A stretch of DNA of 64,000 bases from Emergomyces orientalis. Taxonomy: Eukaryota > Ascomycota > Eurotiomycetes > Onygenales > Ajellomycetaceae. Position 1 is the stretch's first letter. Every line of letters begins with the position of its first letter. Location: positions 310,001 through 374,000 of the forward strand of contig MOWL01000001.1 in assembly GCA_002110485.1 (NCBI GenBank). The letters run 5' to 3'. The position numbers and the translations under genes were made by a program. Below the pieces are notes generated by a model. It was given only the letters and a program-made list of their open reading frames with translations. It did no database searches and was not told the origin of the DNA. Of this stretch, positions 22,273 to 35,100 are shown piece after piece.

Positions 22273-23745
22273 TCAATCATTCCCTGCCGCTGCCCCCGCT
22301 GCCCCCCTTGCCTCCACTTCTGCATCCTCATCTTCCTGTATTTTTTTCGCAAGGATATCCTGCCACTGACCGAGGAACTCGCCCATGCCACCGGGCCCAT
22401 TCCTTGACGCATCCACAACTTCCTTTGGTAACTTATGCGCTGAATATCGCGGTGTCGTGAAGCCATAAGCTTCTGGATCGTCGTGTTCCACGAGACGGAA
22501 TTCGGGAACAAAGGGGAGTGTGGTGATATCATCTAGATCATCCTCATCCTCCTCCTCTTCCTCCTCATCCTCGTTATCATCTTCCTCAGACGAGCCCTGA
22601 TTATCTTCATTTTCGGCATATTTCCTTGTACTACCACGCCGGTGTAATTTTATCCGCACCACCTCACCCTCTCCACCCCCACTCTCATCCTCATTCTCCA
22701 CATCATCGTCACAACTTGGACCCTTCATATTCAAAATCTCCAACCATGAGAACAACAGTGGATCTGTCCGGAGTGCCCAGGGGTTAATATCCATGAGCCA
22801 GACGCGATTATGCGGCGGAGGCACATAGACATCAAACACAAAGTGCGGATCAGGAAACGTGTCGCGCAACCTGATATCAAAAAAAGTTTGGATCTTGTCG
22901 CGAAGGTCATCGCGAAGGCCGAAGAGGAAATTGAAGTGGTTTAGGTCGCGCTGGCAGAGGCAGAGGAGCTGTCTGTCTCGAACGAAGCAGCGGAATTCGA
23001 GAGAGGGATTTAGGGTTATGTATTTGCGTAGGACGAGGTGGTAGGGGATAGGGGTCTTTTCGGCTTGTTTTTGTTCTTCTCCTTTTTCTTCTTCTTTGTC
23101 TTCTTCTTCTGTGTCTGATACACATCCGTCGAAAGCATGCTCGAGATCATGAGTCACAAAGTCGCTGCTTTTAAGTAGCAGGTATATGTCGTTTGGGGTT
23201 CTGCATTGCATATCGTTCGTAGCGGATATCCAAGTTGCATCTTTAGGCGCACTCCAGTTAAGTTTCGGTGCGATTTTTCCATCTAGTTCGGCTATTGTCG
23301 CTTTTATCTGAGCGTGGATCTCTTGCCATTGTGTAGAGGGATCCTCATCTTCGTCGTCTGAATCCGATCCGTCAGATATGGAATAGATGCCACTGTCGTC
23401 GTCCGCACCGGGGGGGTTTTCATCTTGCGGAGGTAAAATTATTCCGTCTGCTCGGAGATAGTCCAGGAATGCATTTGTCAGGGGGATGAGGCGGGCTTTG
23501 GGAGTTATAGAGCGGTATCTATATTCCAGGGCGCGGGGTGAGAGGCACGGTCAATAAATGCGGGGAATGGTGTATTGAGATGTAGGGCTCAGGTTTATGG
23601 GAATAACGTACTTTGGATGCCAATAATGATAGGAACAATGTAAAATATGCGATTTCTTGAGAATGGGAAATGTGAGCCCATTCAAGGCGTTTTCAAGAGG
23701 GGTATTATCGCCTCCCGCCATGGGTTCTGGCTCTATGGAGGGCAT
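22273..23745 (-). CDS. CDC123: Cdc123, eIF2 assembly factor (D123 family)
   Basis: Two exons, 23612-23745 and 22273-23518, give 459 residues. The D123 ATP-grasp-like core is visible: SLEFRCFVRDRQLLCLCQRD (about 217-236), FDVYVPP, and the metal-binding motif WLMDINPWALRTDPLLFSW (DINPW at about 288-292). Cdc123 promotes joining of eIF2-gamma with its partner subunits in the cytoplasm. Two long acidic insertions (about residues 178-195 and after 330) are low complexity and common in fungal members. The intron is 93 nt with a GTACGT donor. It is divergent from COG1. Confidence 0.93.
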
Positions 23746-24363
23746 ATACGGGATTCACTGAAACTAGACTAGATATATACAATAAATCTGCTATCTGAAA
23801 GCAAATATGTATTGCGCCAGTTAAATAGACCGAAATTGATTAATTGTTGATTCAAGTTCCTTGTCCAAGGTGACTGAAGTTGAAGCCTTGCTTTTCTTTA
23901 ATTTTTCTTTTACTGCAACTTTAGATGACGCAGAGCAGAATCTAGCCCTAAACCCTAACTAACTGAGAGTCTTTAACTGGGGTAAACAATTGTTTGAGCT
24001 ATAGCTTGAGGGATCAGAAATACTATTTATATGTTGAAGTGAATATCGGAATAGATATTGTAGTAAGGCATAATTATTACATTTATTTAATCCGAAAATA
24101 TATTGACTCACTCTGTACAGACTACAGCTGTCGTCATTTACAGAAATATTTATGGGGAAATATACTCCATACTGTAACTACCTAGGGGATTGAGTGAGGA
24201 GTGCACGGACCAGGCATGCTCAGGACAGCGAGTTAGTTTAACATCGATAAATAAGGCGGACAGTTGACGGTACTCCGACCTATTCATGCTACACTTCTTC
24301 TGCACTCTCAGCTGTTGCATCCCCCACCCGGAGCCAGTGACGCCTGGCATACCTTCATAAAGC
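23746..24363. promoter_or_regulatory. Divergent CDC123/COG1 promoter region
   Basis: An AT-rich 618-bp divergent spacer. At 23946-23958 two adjacent CCCTAA-type units (CCCTAA then ACCCTAA) form a telomere-like box. Nothing coding is supported; a short plus-strand frame at 23994 has no family resemblance. Confidence 0.5.
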
Positions 24364-26868
24364 ATGGCTACCGATGTACCAGATTCCCACAGCCTTCAAT
24401 CATGGCAGGAGGCTTTTCAATATCCAGTCCCCACCGTTCGACGGGTCGAACAGGAACTCCGCCGCGACATAATTAGCAACAAGGAGAAGTTGCGATCTCT
24501 CGTTGGGTACGGTGGATGGACTTGATGAGACGATGATATACGGGCAATAAATCTTTGCTAATTGCTTTCGCTGCGTTTAGGGTGAGATATCGGGAGCTCC
24601 TAGGCACTGCGCAGACAATTGTCGAGATGAACGAGGAGATCCAGGAGGTCGAGGCGAAGATCTCAAATATTGGCAGGAGATGCAATCCCCGGTTGGTCGA
24701 AAGGAAATTGGACACTGGTGTTGTGGACGAAGGTTTTTATACCACTGCCATCTACGACTCTGTGAAATGTTGGTATACTTAACATGGTATTTGTAGGTGC
24801 CGATGACAGAGCAATTGCTGCGCAACTGGCCCTCCTGCATAATTGCACATCCACCAGCTATAGATTGTTCCGGAAACATGGCTCGAATCTTTTGATCGCA
24901 AAACTCTTGGTGATATCACGACTACTTCACAAGACCATTTCTCAAAACAATCGCGCTCCGGTTTTCCTTGAAAACCTCCGAAACCAGTTGGCTTCCCTCC
25001 GCCGTACCCTACTAAAGCGCATCGAACGCAGGCTGGCCGCTCCCAACTATTCAACCCAAGAAATCATCGAGACTATGTCAGCTTACTGCTTAGCGACCAG
25101 TTCCTCTTCCACTGATGTACTACGCCACTTCCATCAAGCCCGTTTGGATGCTCTCCAATCCATACTCCTGCGAGAAGATCCAACCTTCGTAAATATTGAA
25201 CAGAGCTTGAAGCTTTTTTTACAGACCTTAAAGCGCACTTCAGAGCTGCTCTCTGGTAGCCTATCAGACGCACTTGGAAAGTTAACTGCTCACCCCATCC
25301 TTGACGACCCGGAGGTGCGAGAGCTAGATGGGCTGGGGATTGACATCTTTAAACGATGGGTGGCCAATGACATTAGGAACTTCACGCCATGGGTGAAGCA
25401 TACAATTTTATCCAAATCAGAGGCTAGGAAAACAATACAGGACTGGTCGAGGGAGGCGTTTGGAAAGTTGACCAGCGGGATGAGCAAGAATCTAGAGCGA
25501 TCTCATAATTTGAAGGAGATCTTATTTCTTCGTAGAAACTTGTTGAATATATGGTTACCAGTCCAAAGTTCTACAACATGCCATTCGTCTCTGGAGATAC
25601 TCGAGGGCATCCGTGGCGCTGTGAACAATCAGCTACTTTCCACACTTCGTGCGAATGCAAAGGGGCTGACTTTGCTTGGGCTTGAAATATCATCTACAAT
25701 TACTAGCTGGAGTGAGGCGGAAGAGCGAATTTCCACTCCTTCCCTCTGGGACCCGGATGTAACGTTCCTCGATTTTTCAGGAGGCGCCACTGCGTTCAAA
25801 CAGGAGATTATTAACCGGACGATGGGCAGGGATAGTAAGGTACTGCAGATATCGGGAACCTATAATACTTGGTTATCTGGTGTTGAAGAGGGCAAAGATA
25901 TGATCGACGAGCTTCAAAAGATTAGATGGGAGGATATCATTGAAGACGACGAAGATGAGGATGTTTTGCAGAACACTGTTGGGACTTTAAATCAAGATGA
26001 CCCCGACCTTCTCCAGAAAGAATACGAAGCTACGTTGAGCAAGAGTTTCTTAGCGCTGCAGACGTCCCTACACAGCGCGTTGGCCAACATGAGCGGATCA
26101 CACCGTGGGAGACAGGCAGGTTTCATGCTACGAGTCATTCGAGAAATTCGAGGGCGTGTCCCCAGGGGACTTTCCGCTGAGGATCAGCTTTTTGCTGATG
26201 ACCTTGTGCCAAAATTGCACGATATCCTAGCCGTTGAGGTTAGCTCTCAACTTTCGCCATCTATTATCACACGAGCGCTCGGGAAGCGTCGTAGAACAGG
26301 TTGTGCTGGTCGCACTCTCTGGGAAGGCAACCCCCCGCTCCCCATTCAACCATCCCCATCGGCCTTCAACTTCTTACGGAAACTGGCCAAAACGATGGAA
26401 CAACAAGGCCCTGACCTTTGGAATCCCTCAGCTGTGGATATAATAAAAACCAAACTCCATAAAACAATAGCGTCATGCATTTCTGCAGATATCGAGAATC
26501 GCGCCCATAGTGCTCCCTTGGATGTTAAAAGTCCTATTCAAAATGAGCAGCCCGCCCGTATAACCCCAAAAGGCGACGGTGCTACAGAGGATGCTGCGAC
26601 AGAATCATCCCGTGATCCAAGCCCCGAGCATGTTTCCTCCGATGCCAAACGGGAGTGCAAAATCCAGTTCGCACTCGATGTGCTTTATCTGAGAGAGGCG
26701 CTATCTGTGCGAAATTCCATCCAGTCTCAAGCTGAAGATGAACTCAGCACCGCTGTAGAGTTGATCATAAAGGATATTGCTTTCGGCGAGACGGAAATGG
26801 GGATTCTTAACAGTAGGGCTCAGGAGTACTGGAAGCAAACTAAGCTTCTATTTGGGCTGTTGAGTTGA
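24364..26868 (+). CDS. COG1: Conserved oligomeric Golgi complex subunit 1
   Basis: Three exons, 24364-24506, 24581-24717 and 24797-26868, join in frame to 783 residues. The N-terminus has the Cog1/Vps51-type helical region: VRRVEQELRRDIISNKEKLR, then RYRELLGTAQTIVEMNEEIQ, interrupted by intron 1 at a Gly codon. Exon 3 continues ADDRAIAAQLALLHNCTS. The rest is a long helical rod typical of tethering subunits, with an acidic patch near IIEDDEDED. COG tethers intra-Golgi retrograde vesicles, and Cog1 belongs to lobe A. The second intron (79 nt) was placed at G|GTGTTG..TTGTAG because it alone restores the conserved sequence. The unspliced frame ends in a stop after KCWYT. Confidence 0.9.
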
Positions 26869-27229
26869 CCTTATTCTATTCAATTCGCATAGTAAATGAA
26901 TTAGTATCGTATTTATCTACATACAGATGGGAGTCATCAGTACATGTTGGGCACCTTGCATCTTCATCGTTTCCCCCTTTTATAAGTCATTACTATCAAT
27001 GTCGCTCAGCCTTGCCTATTGTTGGTATTGTTGTATGTAATGTTACGCATGTCGGCGAAACTAAGTCACATGACTCGGCTGATGATCGGGATTAGGTCAG
27101 CTATGTCATTTTCTCCGCCCAACATCCCAACATCTTCCCTGGAAACGACAGTCTCACTTCCTGGCCATGTACCTCTCAATTCTCTCTTAATACCCATTAC
27201 CGTCTGTCGCATTACAACGAGGAGCTGGA
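26869..27229. other. Spacer COG1 to DUF1640 gene
   Basis: 361 bp between tandem genes, holding the COG1 3' flank and the promoter/leader of the next gene. I see nothing else in it. Confidence 0.5.
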
Positions 27230-28702
27230 ATGGCAACCCCAAGACTCCCATTCTTATACCCGAACCTGTTGCGATCGGTAAGGGCCTGTGAACCAACGAC
27301 CTATCGATCTATAAGATTCCCCCCACCTCCACAAACGTCACATCAGAAAAGCAGCGGTTCATACTCAGCATTTCACACCAGCCAACGCTATGATGTAGAG
27401 TCATTCCATCAACGCTATGGACAAGCTGCGGACTCTCGTATACCTCCTCCCTCGAAACCAAAGGATGGGGTTTCCCCCGAAGTCGAGCAGAGCGCATCAA
27501 GGGAGAATCAAGCCCAAGGGGGCAAGAGGAGCGAGAAGCCTAAAGATGCCGAGCCGCAAGATGTGAAGGATACGAAGAAGGGAGCTAAACCTGATCCCGG
27601 ATCCAAGCAATCCTCATCCTCTTCGCCCACCGTCTCTGCATCCTCCACGAATATTTCAGCGGAGTTGCCTTCGCAGGACAACGGCGGAGCAGATTCGGCA
27701 CAAAAGACTAGCAGTGGAGATGCTTCTGTCCGCGAATTTGCGCCAGACGGCCAAAAAGTTGATTCACTGAAAAGCCCTCAGGATTTTGTGTTTCAAATGC
27801 CAGGGCCCATATCTTCTTCATCACCAGCGGACGAGCCTTCGTCTCCATCCCCGCCGTCGGAAAATTCCCAGCAGCATAAACCTCCACATCTTTCTCCGCC
27901 GCTATACGTACACCACTTTGATACTTACACTCTAGTGAAAGATCTGGGTCGTTCTGGGTTTACAGAAGATCAGTCCGTCTCCATCATGAAGGCTATAAGA
28001 GGCCTACTTGCCGATAACCTCGAGATGGCGCGCTTGGGCCTAATATCCAAATCTGATGTGGAAAACGAGACCTATCTTTTCCAGGCTGCGTGTTCGGAGC
28101 TTCGAAACTCCCTGCAGGCCTCGCGCAATGCAACCATACAAGCACAGCGCTCCCAGCGTGCCCAGCTACAGCACGAGCTGGATATCCTGACGCAGCGCAT
28201 GACGCAAGAATTAGCAGGATTGAAAGATGATTTGAAGGAAATGTTCAATGACCAGAAGATTTCGACGAGAGAGCTCCAACGCTCGTTGGACACGGCTATC
28301 CAGGAATTGAACTATCAGATCACCGTATCGTTGAACAGTGATGGGAAGAGCGAGGTTGAGGGGTTGCGGTGGATTTTGACGAGGAGGGCCGCGTTGGCTA
28401 TTGCCACGAGTGCTGGTCAGTTCACCTTTCCTGATTCTATCCCTTTTCTTGGATTGTTTTGTGTTTCTCCTTTTACAACCCCCTCCTTCTTTTTATTTTA
28501 TTTTATACTAACGAGCTGGTTGTTTTCTTATCTAGGCATGATCATCCTCGCACTGAGATATTCCTCCTATAAGCACCACGAGAAGGAAAATGCAGCGAAA
28601 GGCGCTGCTGCCGAGTTGAAAGCTATTAACCAGTCTTCCGCTGACCCATCGTTGGCGCCTGTCTCTCGTCCAGAATCCATGGTCACTGAGCCGATTGGAT
28701 AG
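27230..28702 (+). CDS. DUF1640 (MCUR1/Put6-Put7-like) mitochondrial inner-membrane protein
   Basis: Two exons, 27230-28415 and 28536-28702, give 450 residues. The N-terminus is Arg/Ser/Pro-rich with a mitochondrial presequence character, followed by a disordered Ser/Pro/Lys-rich stretch to about residue 225. The DUF1640 core starts at HHFDTYTLVKDLGRSGFTED and includes a long coiled coil (about 290-370). A C-terminal transmembrane helix (MIILALRY) is followed by a charged tail. Yeast relatives (FMP32/Put7 and YLR283W/Put6) and human MCUR1 affect mitochondrial proline metabolism and calcium uptake. The 120-nt intron has a GTCAGT donor, TACTAAC branch site and CTAG acceptor. It is a multiple of three with no stop, so the unspliced frame is also open. 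Confidence 0.85.
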   Translation: MATPRLPFLYPNLLRSVRACEPTTYRSIRFPPPPQTSHQKSSGSYSAFHTSQRYDVESFHQRYGQAADSRIPPPSKPKDGVSPEVEQSASRENQAQGGKRSEKPKDAEPQDVKDTKKGAKPDPGSKQSSSSSPTVSASSTNISAELPSQDNGGADSAQKTSSGDASVREFAPDGQKVDSLKSPQDFVFQMPGPISSSSPADEPSSPSPPSENSQQHKPPHLSPPLYVHHFDTYTLVKDLGRSGFTEDQSVSIMKAIRGLLADNLEMARLGLISKSDVENETYLFQAACSELRNSLQASRNATIQAQRSQRAQLQHELDILTQRMTQELAGLKDDLKEMFNDQKISTRELQRSLDTAIQELNYQITVSLNSDGKSEVEGLRWILTRRAALAIATSAGQFTFPDSIPFLGLFCVSPFTTPSFFLFYFILTSWLFSYLGMIILALRYSSYKHHEKENAAKGAAAELKAINQSSADPSLAPVSRPESMVTEPIG

Positions 28703-29162
28703 GAACGAGAGCAGACTAAAAATTCATATTTAACATACCCACCAACATTTTCCTAATAATCCAATAGCACACATTCATTTGGTTCCTAGATATTTCCCTT
28801 TCGTTATTTGTGCTCGATGTTGAAGGTCGAGACAGGTGGATTTTTTCTACCCCTTGTTTTCACTTCCACTTCGAAAAGCTGTATACCTGAATCAGTTATA
28901 TAGAGGAGATATATAGATTATTGTATTGTCGCAAGTGGAGCAATTTTAGAATTATTTTTATTTTGAAATATGAGCGTGAGCGGTTCCGTAGCTACATCAA
29001 ACCTATTGTTAACTGAAAAAGCCGAATACCAAAACCTTCGTCTCCGGCATTCATGCATACCGTTGAAAAGGGTTAGGAGCGTTTATATATATATGCATAT
29101 GCTGCCAAAATCAACGGGGTGGCCGCATCATGATATCCAAAGCATCTCTAAATAAAACAAAC
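28703..29162. other. Convergent 3' spacer
   Basis: 460 bp between the convergent DUF1640 and LAA1 genes, AT-rich, with no supported coding sequence or RNA gene. Confidence 0.5.
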
Positions 29163-32100
29163 CTAAAAGTCCATCCGCAACGCAATACTTGGCACATTTC
29201 TTTCCCCGTCATCCTCTCCCCCAACACCATTCTTCCCTTCGTTCCCACCACCACCCCCAACCCCTCCACTTCTCAGAATCTCCTCCGTAAACGTTCGTTG
29301 CTCAGCACCCATCCCCGCCACCAAGGCCCTAAACGTCAGCGCGTCGATCTTTGCTAGCTCAAGGAGCCTAGCGGCTATTTCTTTATAAATGCCTTCCCCT
29401 TCATTGCTCGCGCGCACTAGGAGCGCGGGGATGACTAGAGCCATTGCCATCGGCACAGCAGCCGGTGCAATCATACCCGACCCGATACACGAGACTAGCG
29501 CAAGGGTGACGATTCCTTTGACATTTTCAGGATCGACAGGTGTATCAAATTCGCTGGTGGGCAGGCATGTGACAAACGCGATGAGTCGTGGGAGAAGATA
29601 ACGAGCTATCGCGTCGTCTGTCGGGGAGCGAGCAGCTGGGGGAGGTGGGCTAAGAAGGATAGAGCGGAGGCAGCCCGCGGCGACGGTGGCGAGGCCCAAG
29701 TCCTGCAGACAGTCGAGGAACTCAGAGAGTACGCGAGGGAGCAAGGGGTCTTGGGGTGAGATTACATGGCTGCTTGTTGTGAGGACAATAGTTAGAGATA
29801 GAAGAATGTTTTTTGCGCAAGGGAGGGAAGTGTCGGATTCGCGGCGTTGGGCAATCGTGAGGGTTTGGAGAAGACAGGAGATGCAGCCGCGGATTTGGCG
29901 CGAGATAGTTTCAGGGTCTTCGGCAGGAGGAAGAGGAGTGGTGGAAGTGGTGGGCGCAGATGATGTTGGGGCTGATGTAGGTGGGCGCGTGATGCCCTGG
30001 ATGAAGCGGCGAAATATGGGGAGAGCTTGTGGGACGACTTCGGTTTGGCAGATGCTTGTGGCTAGAATTGTGGTGAAGATGTGCAAGATGCAGGCGCGGA
30101 GATCCGCGCGGATGATAGAGGGGAAAACGGAGGTGACATCGACGAGTGAGGAGAGGGATAATTTAATGAGGGAGGCTGCTTCGTCGGAAACGTTGAAGCG
30201 GGTGTGCGTGGAGGATTCTCCAAGATTGGGAAGGAGTCCTGCAAGGACGAGAATGATGTTCCGTGTGAGTTCGAACAGCTGCTCAATATCATCTGAGAGA
30301 TTTTCCGATCGAGACTGGCTGTTAGATGCAGAGTGATGGTGCAGAGCCAGATCTCGTGCCATTTGGACAATGACTGTTTGTATGCTGAAACCTTCGGTCA
30401 TCACTAACCTATCCAGTGTGTCCATAGTTTCGGAAAATACGGCATTTTGGTACACGGCATTTCCAGCAACGGATGGATGGAGGATCTTTTGCAACGCTCG
30501 CAGGATTTCCAGTCTCTGATTTGATTGTTCATGACTTTGCGCAACAAGAGCTTCGAAGGCAAGGCCGAAGAGAACGAAAAAGAACGCAACTGGTTCATCG
30601 CGATAGTTTATCTGAGTTCCCTTTTTTCTCGTCTCGCCATTTACTTGAGGCTTATCAGCAGCAACTAATTCTTTCGACGGTTCGGGTTTCCCATCAAGGG
30701 CATCAAAGACAAATTCGCTATCCTTTTCAACCAAGCTGGCGATGGCATCAACGAAGTTCAGCCAGGAATCTTGATAAAACTAGTTGAAGATATGTGTGAG
30801 TTGAATAATACAAGATACGATTGGGTTAAAATACACACCTTCAATAATGTTTCCCGGTTCAATGCCGCATAGACCTCATCCAGATTGTCAGAAGCAGTAG
30901 GTCCAAGCGTGCTAGATATCTCTGGTTCAAATCTGAGTCGTGCAAATTCTTGGAGGGAGGAGAGCCAAAGGGGAGTGAGGATAGCTGTGTACGGTTGCAC
31001 AATTTCAGCCAAGTAATTCTGGTCGTTGCTTGATATTTGTAACTTAGCCCAAGCAGAGAATAGCGCTAGTTTCACCATAACTCGTGCATTAGCATTAAGC
31101 CCTTTGAGGTCACCAATCTCTGTGATGTCAGGCTTATCTATAGAAGAAGAGGGAGGTTAGTAAAGTTTACAGCTGGCAAGGTAGGGAGAGCACATACTCG
31201 CAAAGTTCTCGAGGCCAACAACTAGCAACTTGAAAATACGACCCATACGATCCACGTTAGTAACGATTCCCGTGCCAACGAAAGTTGCGCAAACATTAAT
31301 CGCCTCCGAGGCCAGCTCGGATGATGAGTCCGCCGCAAAAGCGGGAGTCAGTGCGGAACTAATTTGAGCTTGATATTGTTCCAAGAGTGACGCTTCTGCA
31401 AAATCGGGGTCCGGGGTTTTACCAAACATCTAAATAATTCTCACTTTTAGCAAAATACTGAGAGGGGTTGAAAAATTGACGGTCACTTACTTTTAACACT
31501 TGGTCGATTATCTTCAAACCCCAAACTCGAAGTTCGATGACATTGGCAGTGGATGCAGAAAATGCCATTCGAATAATATCGCCAACTCTTTCTTGCAGCG
31601 CCATTTCAGCAGGGATGGTCTGATCTGGTAACAATCTTCTGCTGACCATCGACAAAAGCTCACTTAGGCAGCTCATGACAAAATTTCTGGTTTGCCACCT
31701 GAGGAGTTCCTGGCCAGAGGAAGACTCATCGGCCGGTTCGCCCTGTTCACCTCCAACCGCTGCGGCAAATCCGGCTACTTCGTCATCTGGTATGTCATGA
31801 ATGGCAGCAGTATTGATTGCTGTAGGTGGGGGTACATCATCCAATTTCGCTCGTGTCTTCGTCAAGACTTTCTGGAATCGTTGTATCCAAACATCAGTAT
31901 CCGTGAGGCCAGTTTGCTGCAACCAATTACGGATAATGTTTCTTAATGCTTCATTGTCCGATGCGCTATCAAAGGCAAGCCAGAACTCATCTTCAAGACT
32001 TGGCAAAGCTGTCTGAACGACCAAATCTGCGTCCCTCTTCATTAGGTTGTTGAAGCCTCGGATCGCGGCATCCTGCATCAACGTGTTTTTCGATACCAGT

Positions 32101-35100
32101 TCCTGTTGAAGCCATCGGACATAGGCGGAGAAGTCCATGTGGTTGGGTGCGTATAAAGATAAATGATCCAAACATTTTGAGCTTTCCGCAACCAGCGCTG
32201 TAGATTTTTCAAGTTGAAATTCTTTCACCAGTGTGAAAATCAGTTCTCGAGTTTTTGAAATATCCCGTAAATCCGGGCCAAGTACGTTGATAAGCGAATC
32301 AACGCACCGGCTAATGGCTACAGTAGTAGGAAACGCGACCTCTAGATTAGATGTTGCCACAGATGAGGCCTCTTCGTTATGTGTATCAGCAATATACAAC
32401 CTAGCGAGCATGCCGAGGGAGCTTGACACATAGGCTGAAAATGTCAAACCCGCAGATTCTGCCACTCGCCCTAAACCTTCTAGTGCCCAGAAGTGAACTA
32501 CGGGATGTGGATCGCTACAGAGTGACATGAGGACACCAACAATAGTTTTCAAGTGGAAACCGGCCGCCATCCCACCGACTTGAGAGTGAATGCAACCCAG
32601 AGCAGTCGCACATCCAGCACGCGTACTAGGATCACGGTTTTCGACGATTGAATCAACGAGGGAGTTGATTTGGCTATTTGTAAAGGCATTGCCAGAACTA
32701 TTGCATAACCGCCCTAGGGTTTCGGATCCAATACACCGCACAATGGGATCGGGGTGGGTAGTAAAAGTCTACTAGTCCTTAGCATATAACAAGTCATTGG
32801 GCAGGAAGACCGGTATACCTGAATAAGCTCCTGCATGACTTTTTCAGTTGCAGGATACCTCAAGCTCCCCGATGCGGATGGGGTCTCCTTAACGGCAACT
32901 TTAAGAGCAACGAGCAGAGCCACCGCAATATTAACGGTCATGGCTGACTTTCGCCCAGGATTACGGTTTAGGCTTTGGGCGGAGAGTAAGGCTGCTATTT
33001 GCTCCACGCTACTCTCCTGAATTTTCGGGGATTGCAACGGCAAAGTTTTCGCGAATAGGTCTATAGCTGCATTCACAACTTCAGTGTCGGGAGGGTCTGA
33101 GTACGAACCGCTATTTCGATCCGTCACCGAGTAAAGGAGTACGGAGTCATGCTCCCTTGCTTGGCATGTAGGAGACATTAACTAGGGATGGTGGTTAGTT
33201 TAGCGCTCGTGAAAGCGTTTGGTGGAAAGCTTACAATATCATCAATGGTTTGGTCCGATGATTCCATCGCTATCCAGCCCGGCGAGTTATCTCCCTTGCG
33301 ACGCCCTGATAGGGTCCCGACAGTAAACTCATGTGCTAGGCCGGTTACCCCAAAACCAAAATTGTCGTCAAGATCCCAAAGGTTATCGAAATGGGTAGTC
33401 GAGCTGGCGATGGACGTATCAAAGGGATTTGCAGATATCACCTCTGGATCGGCAAAAGATGAGATCGCTAGGCCTAGAATATTCGACAGCGAAAGAACAT
33501 CCGAATTTGCGTGGTCAACGCTGACGAGTTTTGAAAAACACTGCAATACACGTCGACGAATCATTGTGGCAAAATCTTTTAATTGTAGCGAGGGCGATAA
33601 TCGTTGAGATATATCTTCTGCAGACTTGAATTTTGGGAGATTGTCCAAAAACATCACTGTATTCTGGAGCATCCCAGCAATACGCTTGGATCCGTCTGAG
33701 GTTACGAGGTTGCTGTTAAACTCTAAAAAGACGTAGATTGAACCAAGAGCGCATTCTCGAACGTGAGCCAGAAAGCTCATTTCCAGAGGGCCGCGTTGAG
33801 CCAGATTGTCTTTAGGCAAAGGCTTTGGAAGGGCATTTTTCCACAATAGGAGAAGCTGCGTGAGGTGAATTTTCGTGAAACTAGGCCCAAGCGGCATCAG
33901 GCTACCAATTAAAATCCATGCCACCTGAATCTGAGTGCTTGCAATTCTCAATTCCGAGCTGCTACTTGTTTTCAGAAGATCTGTAGCTTGTGACAGGACC
34001 TGTGCGTACACATCGACAGAGCCATAGAGTGGTTGCAATCGAGAGGTACTCAACATAGCCGCCAGACCGTGGGCGTATCCAAGGCATCGTCTAGTGGACT
34101 GTCGTGGGGTAGAGAGCTGGCCAATCTCCCGGTTGAGGCTATTCATGCAGACCGTCACACAGGAGAGGAGTTGTTGAGGACAAGCAAGAACAAAATTACG
34201 CAAGCACTGGGCGGTATGTATTTGAACAGTATAACTAGGATGCTGCAGTACCTGGAGGAGCGCATCACGGCAGCTGTCGCCGATAACTGCAAGTGCAGAG
34301 CCTAGGGAGGATATAATTGCAGACAATGTACTGAGGGTGCTTGTTAAAGTGTGTTTGCTGGGCTCAGGTCGTTCCTGGACCACTTGCGGATAATCCTTAA
34401 GCACTCCATTAATTACCCATTTGGCTGCGTTAAGTTGGCTGTTCTCGCGGAGGATTTCACAACCAACAGTATCCTCCAACAAATTCTTGATAAATTTCCT
34501 GGTCATAAGGAGCCGGTATCGATTGTAAGTTATGGTTGGGTGATTTAGAAGGGTGACTAGAAAGTGACCAGCAATTTCCGCATAATGTTCTTCAACAAAA
34601 TTTTTCCCAAGGCCTCTTAGGATCTGTTTATAACACACAGCAATTCCTGCTCTTGCTCTGTTTCCGGTTGAACTTCGGCAATATTGCAAAGAAAGCTGTT
34701 TCAAAACCTCGGGTAGTTTCAACGAAATATGAAGGTCTACTCTTCGACCTGAAGAGGGCTGCGGTGACTGCGATCTTTCAGGTGCATCATCATCGTCAGC
34801 TGGAGTTGGTTGTTTTTTCGATTGCTTTTTAGGCCGCCGAATGCTCGGAACGTCCTGGGCTTGGTTTCCAGCTGCGCGAGCTTTGATCAGAAAGGCAGCA
34901 AGGCAGGAGGCGGCCGCATGTCTTACAGAGGGGCTAGCGCTGTCGATCACTTTCCAAACCGTAGCTTTCAGATTCTCGAAATCGGCTAGGGTCCCGAAAT
35001 AGAATGTGCTTTTAATCAACTGCTCAAGGCAATAACATGCACTCGCTTGGACGGCGATGGCCTTGTCATTCGTGGCGGCATTTCGAGCATGTTTCCAGAT

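Noticed and set aside
24718..24796. Stop after KCWYT, suggesting COG1 is broken into two genes
   Set aside because: A 79-nt intron with consistent phases removes it and restores the expected conserved sequence.
29686..30336. Plus-strand 216-codon frame within LAA1
   Set aside because: Antisense shadow of the LAA1 last exon; Arg-rich composition from reverse reading of Leu/Ser-rich codons.
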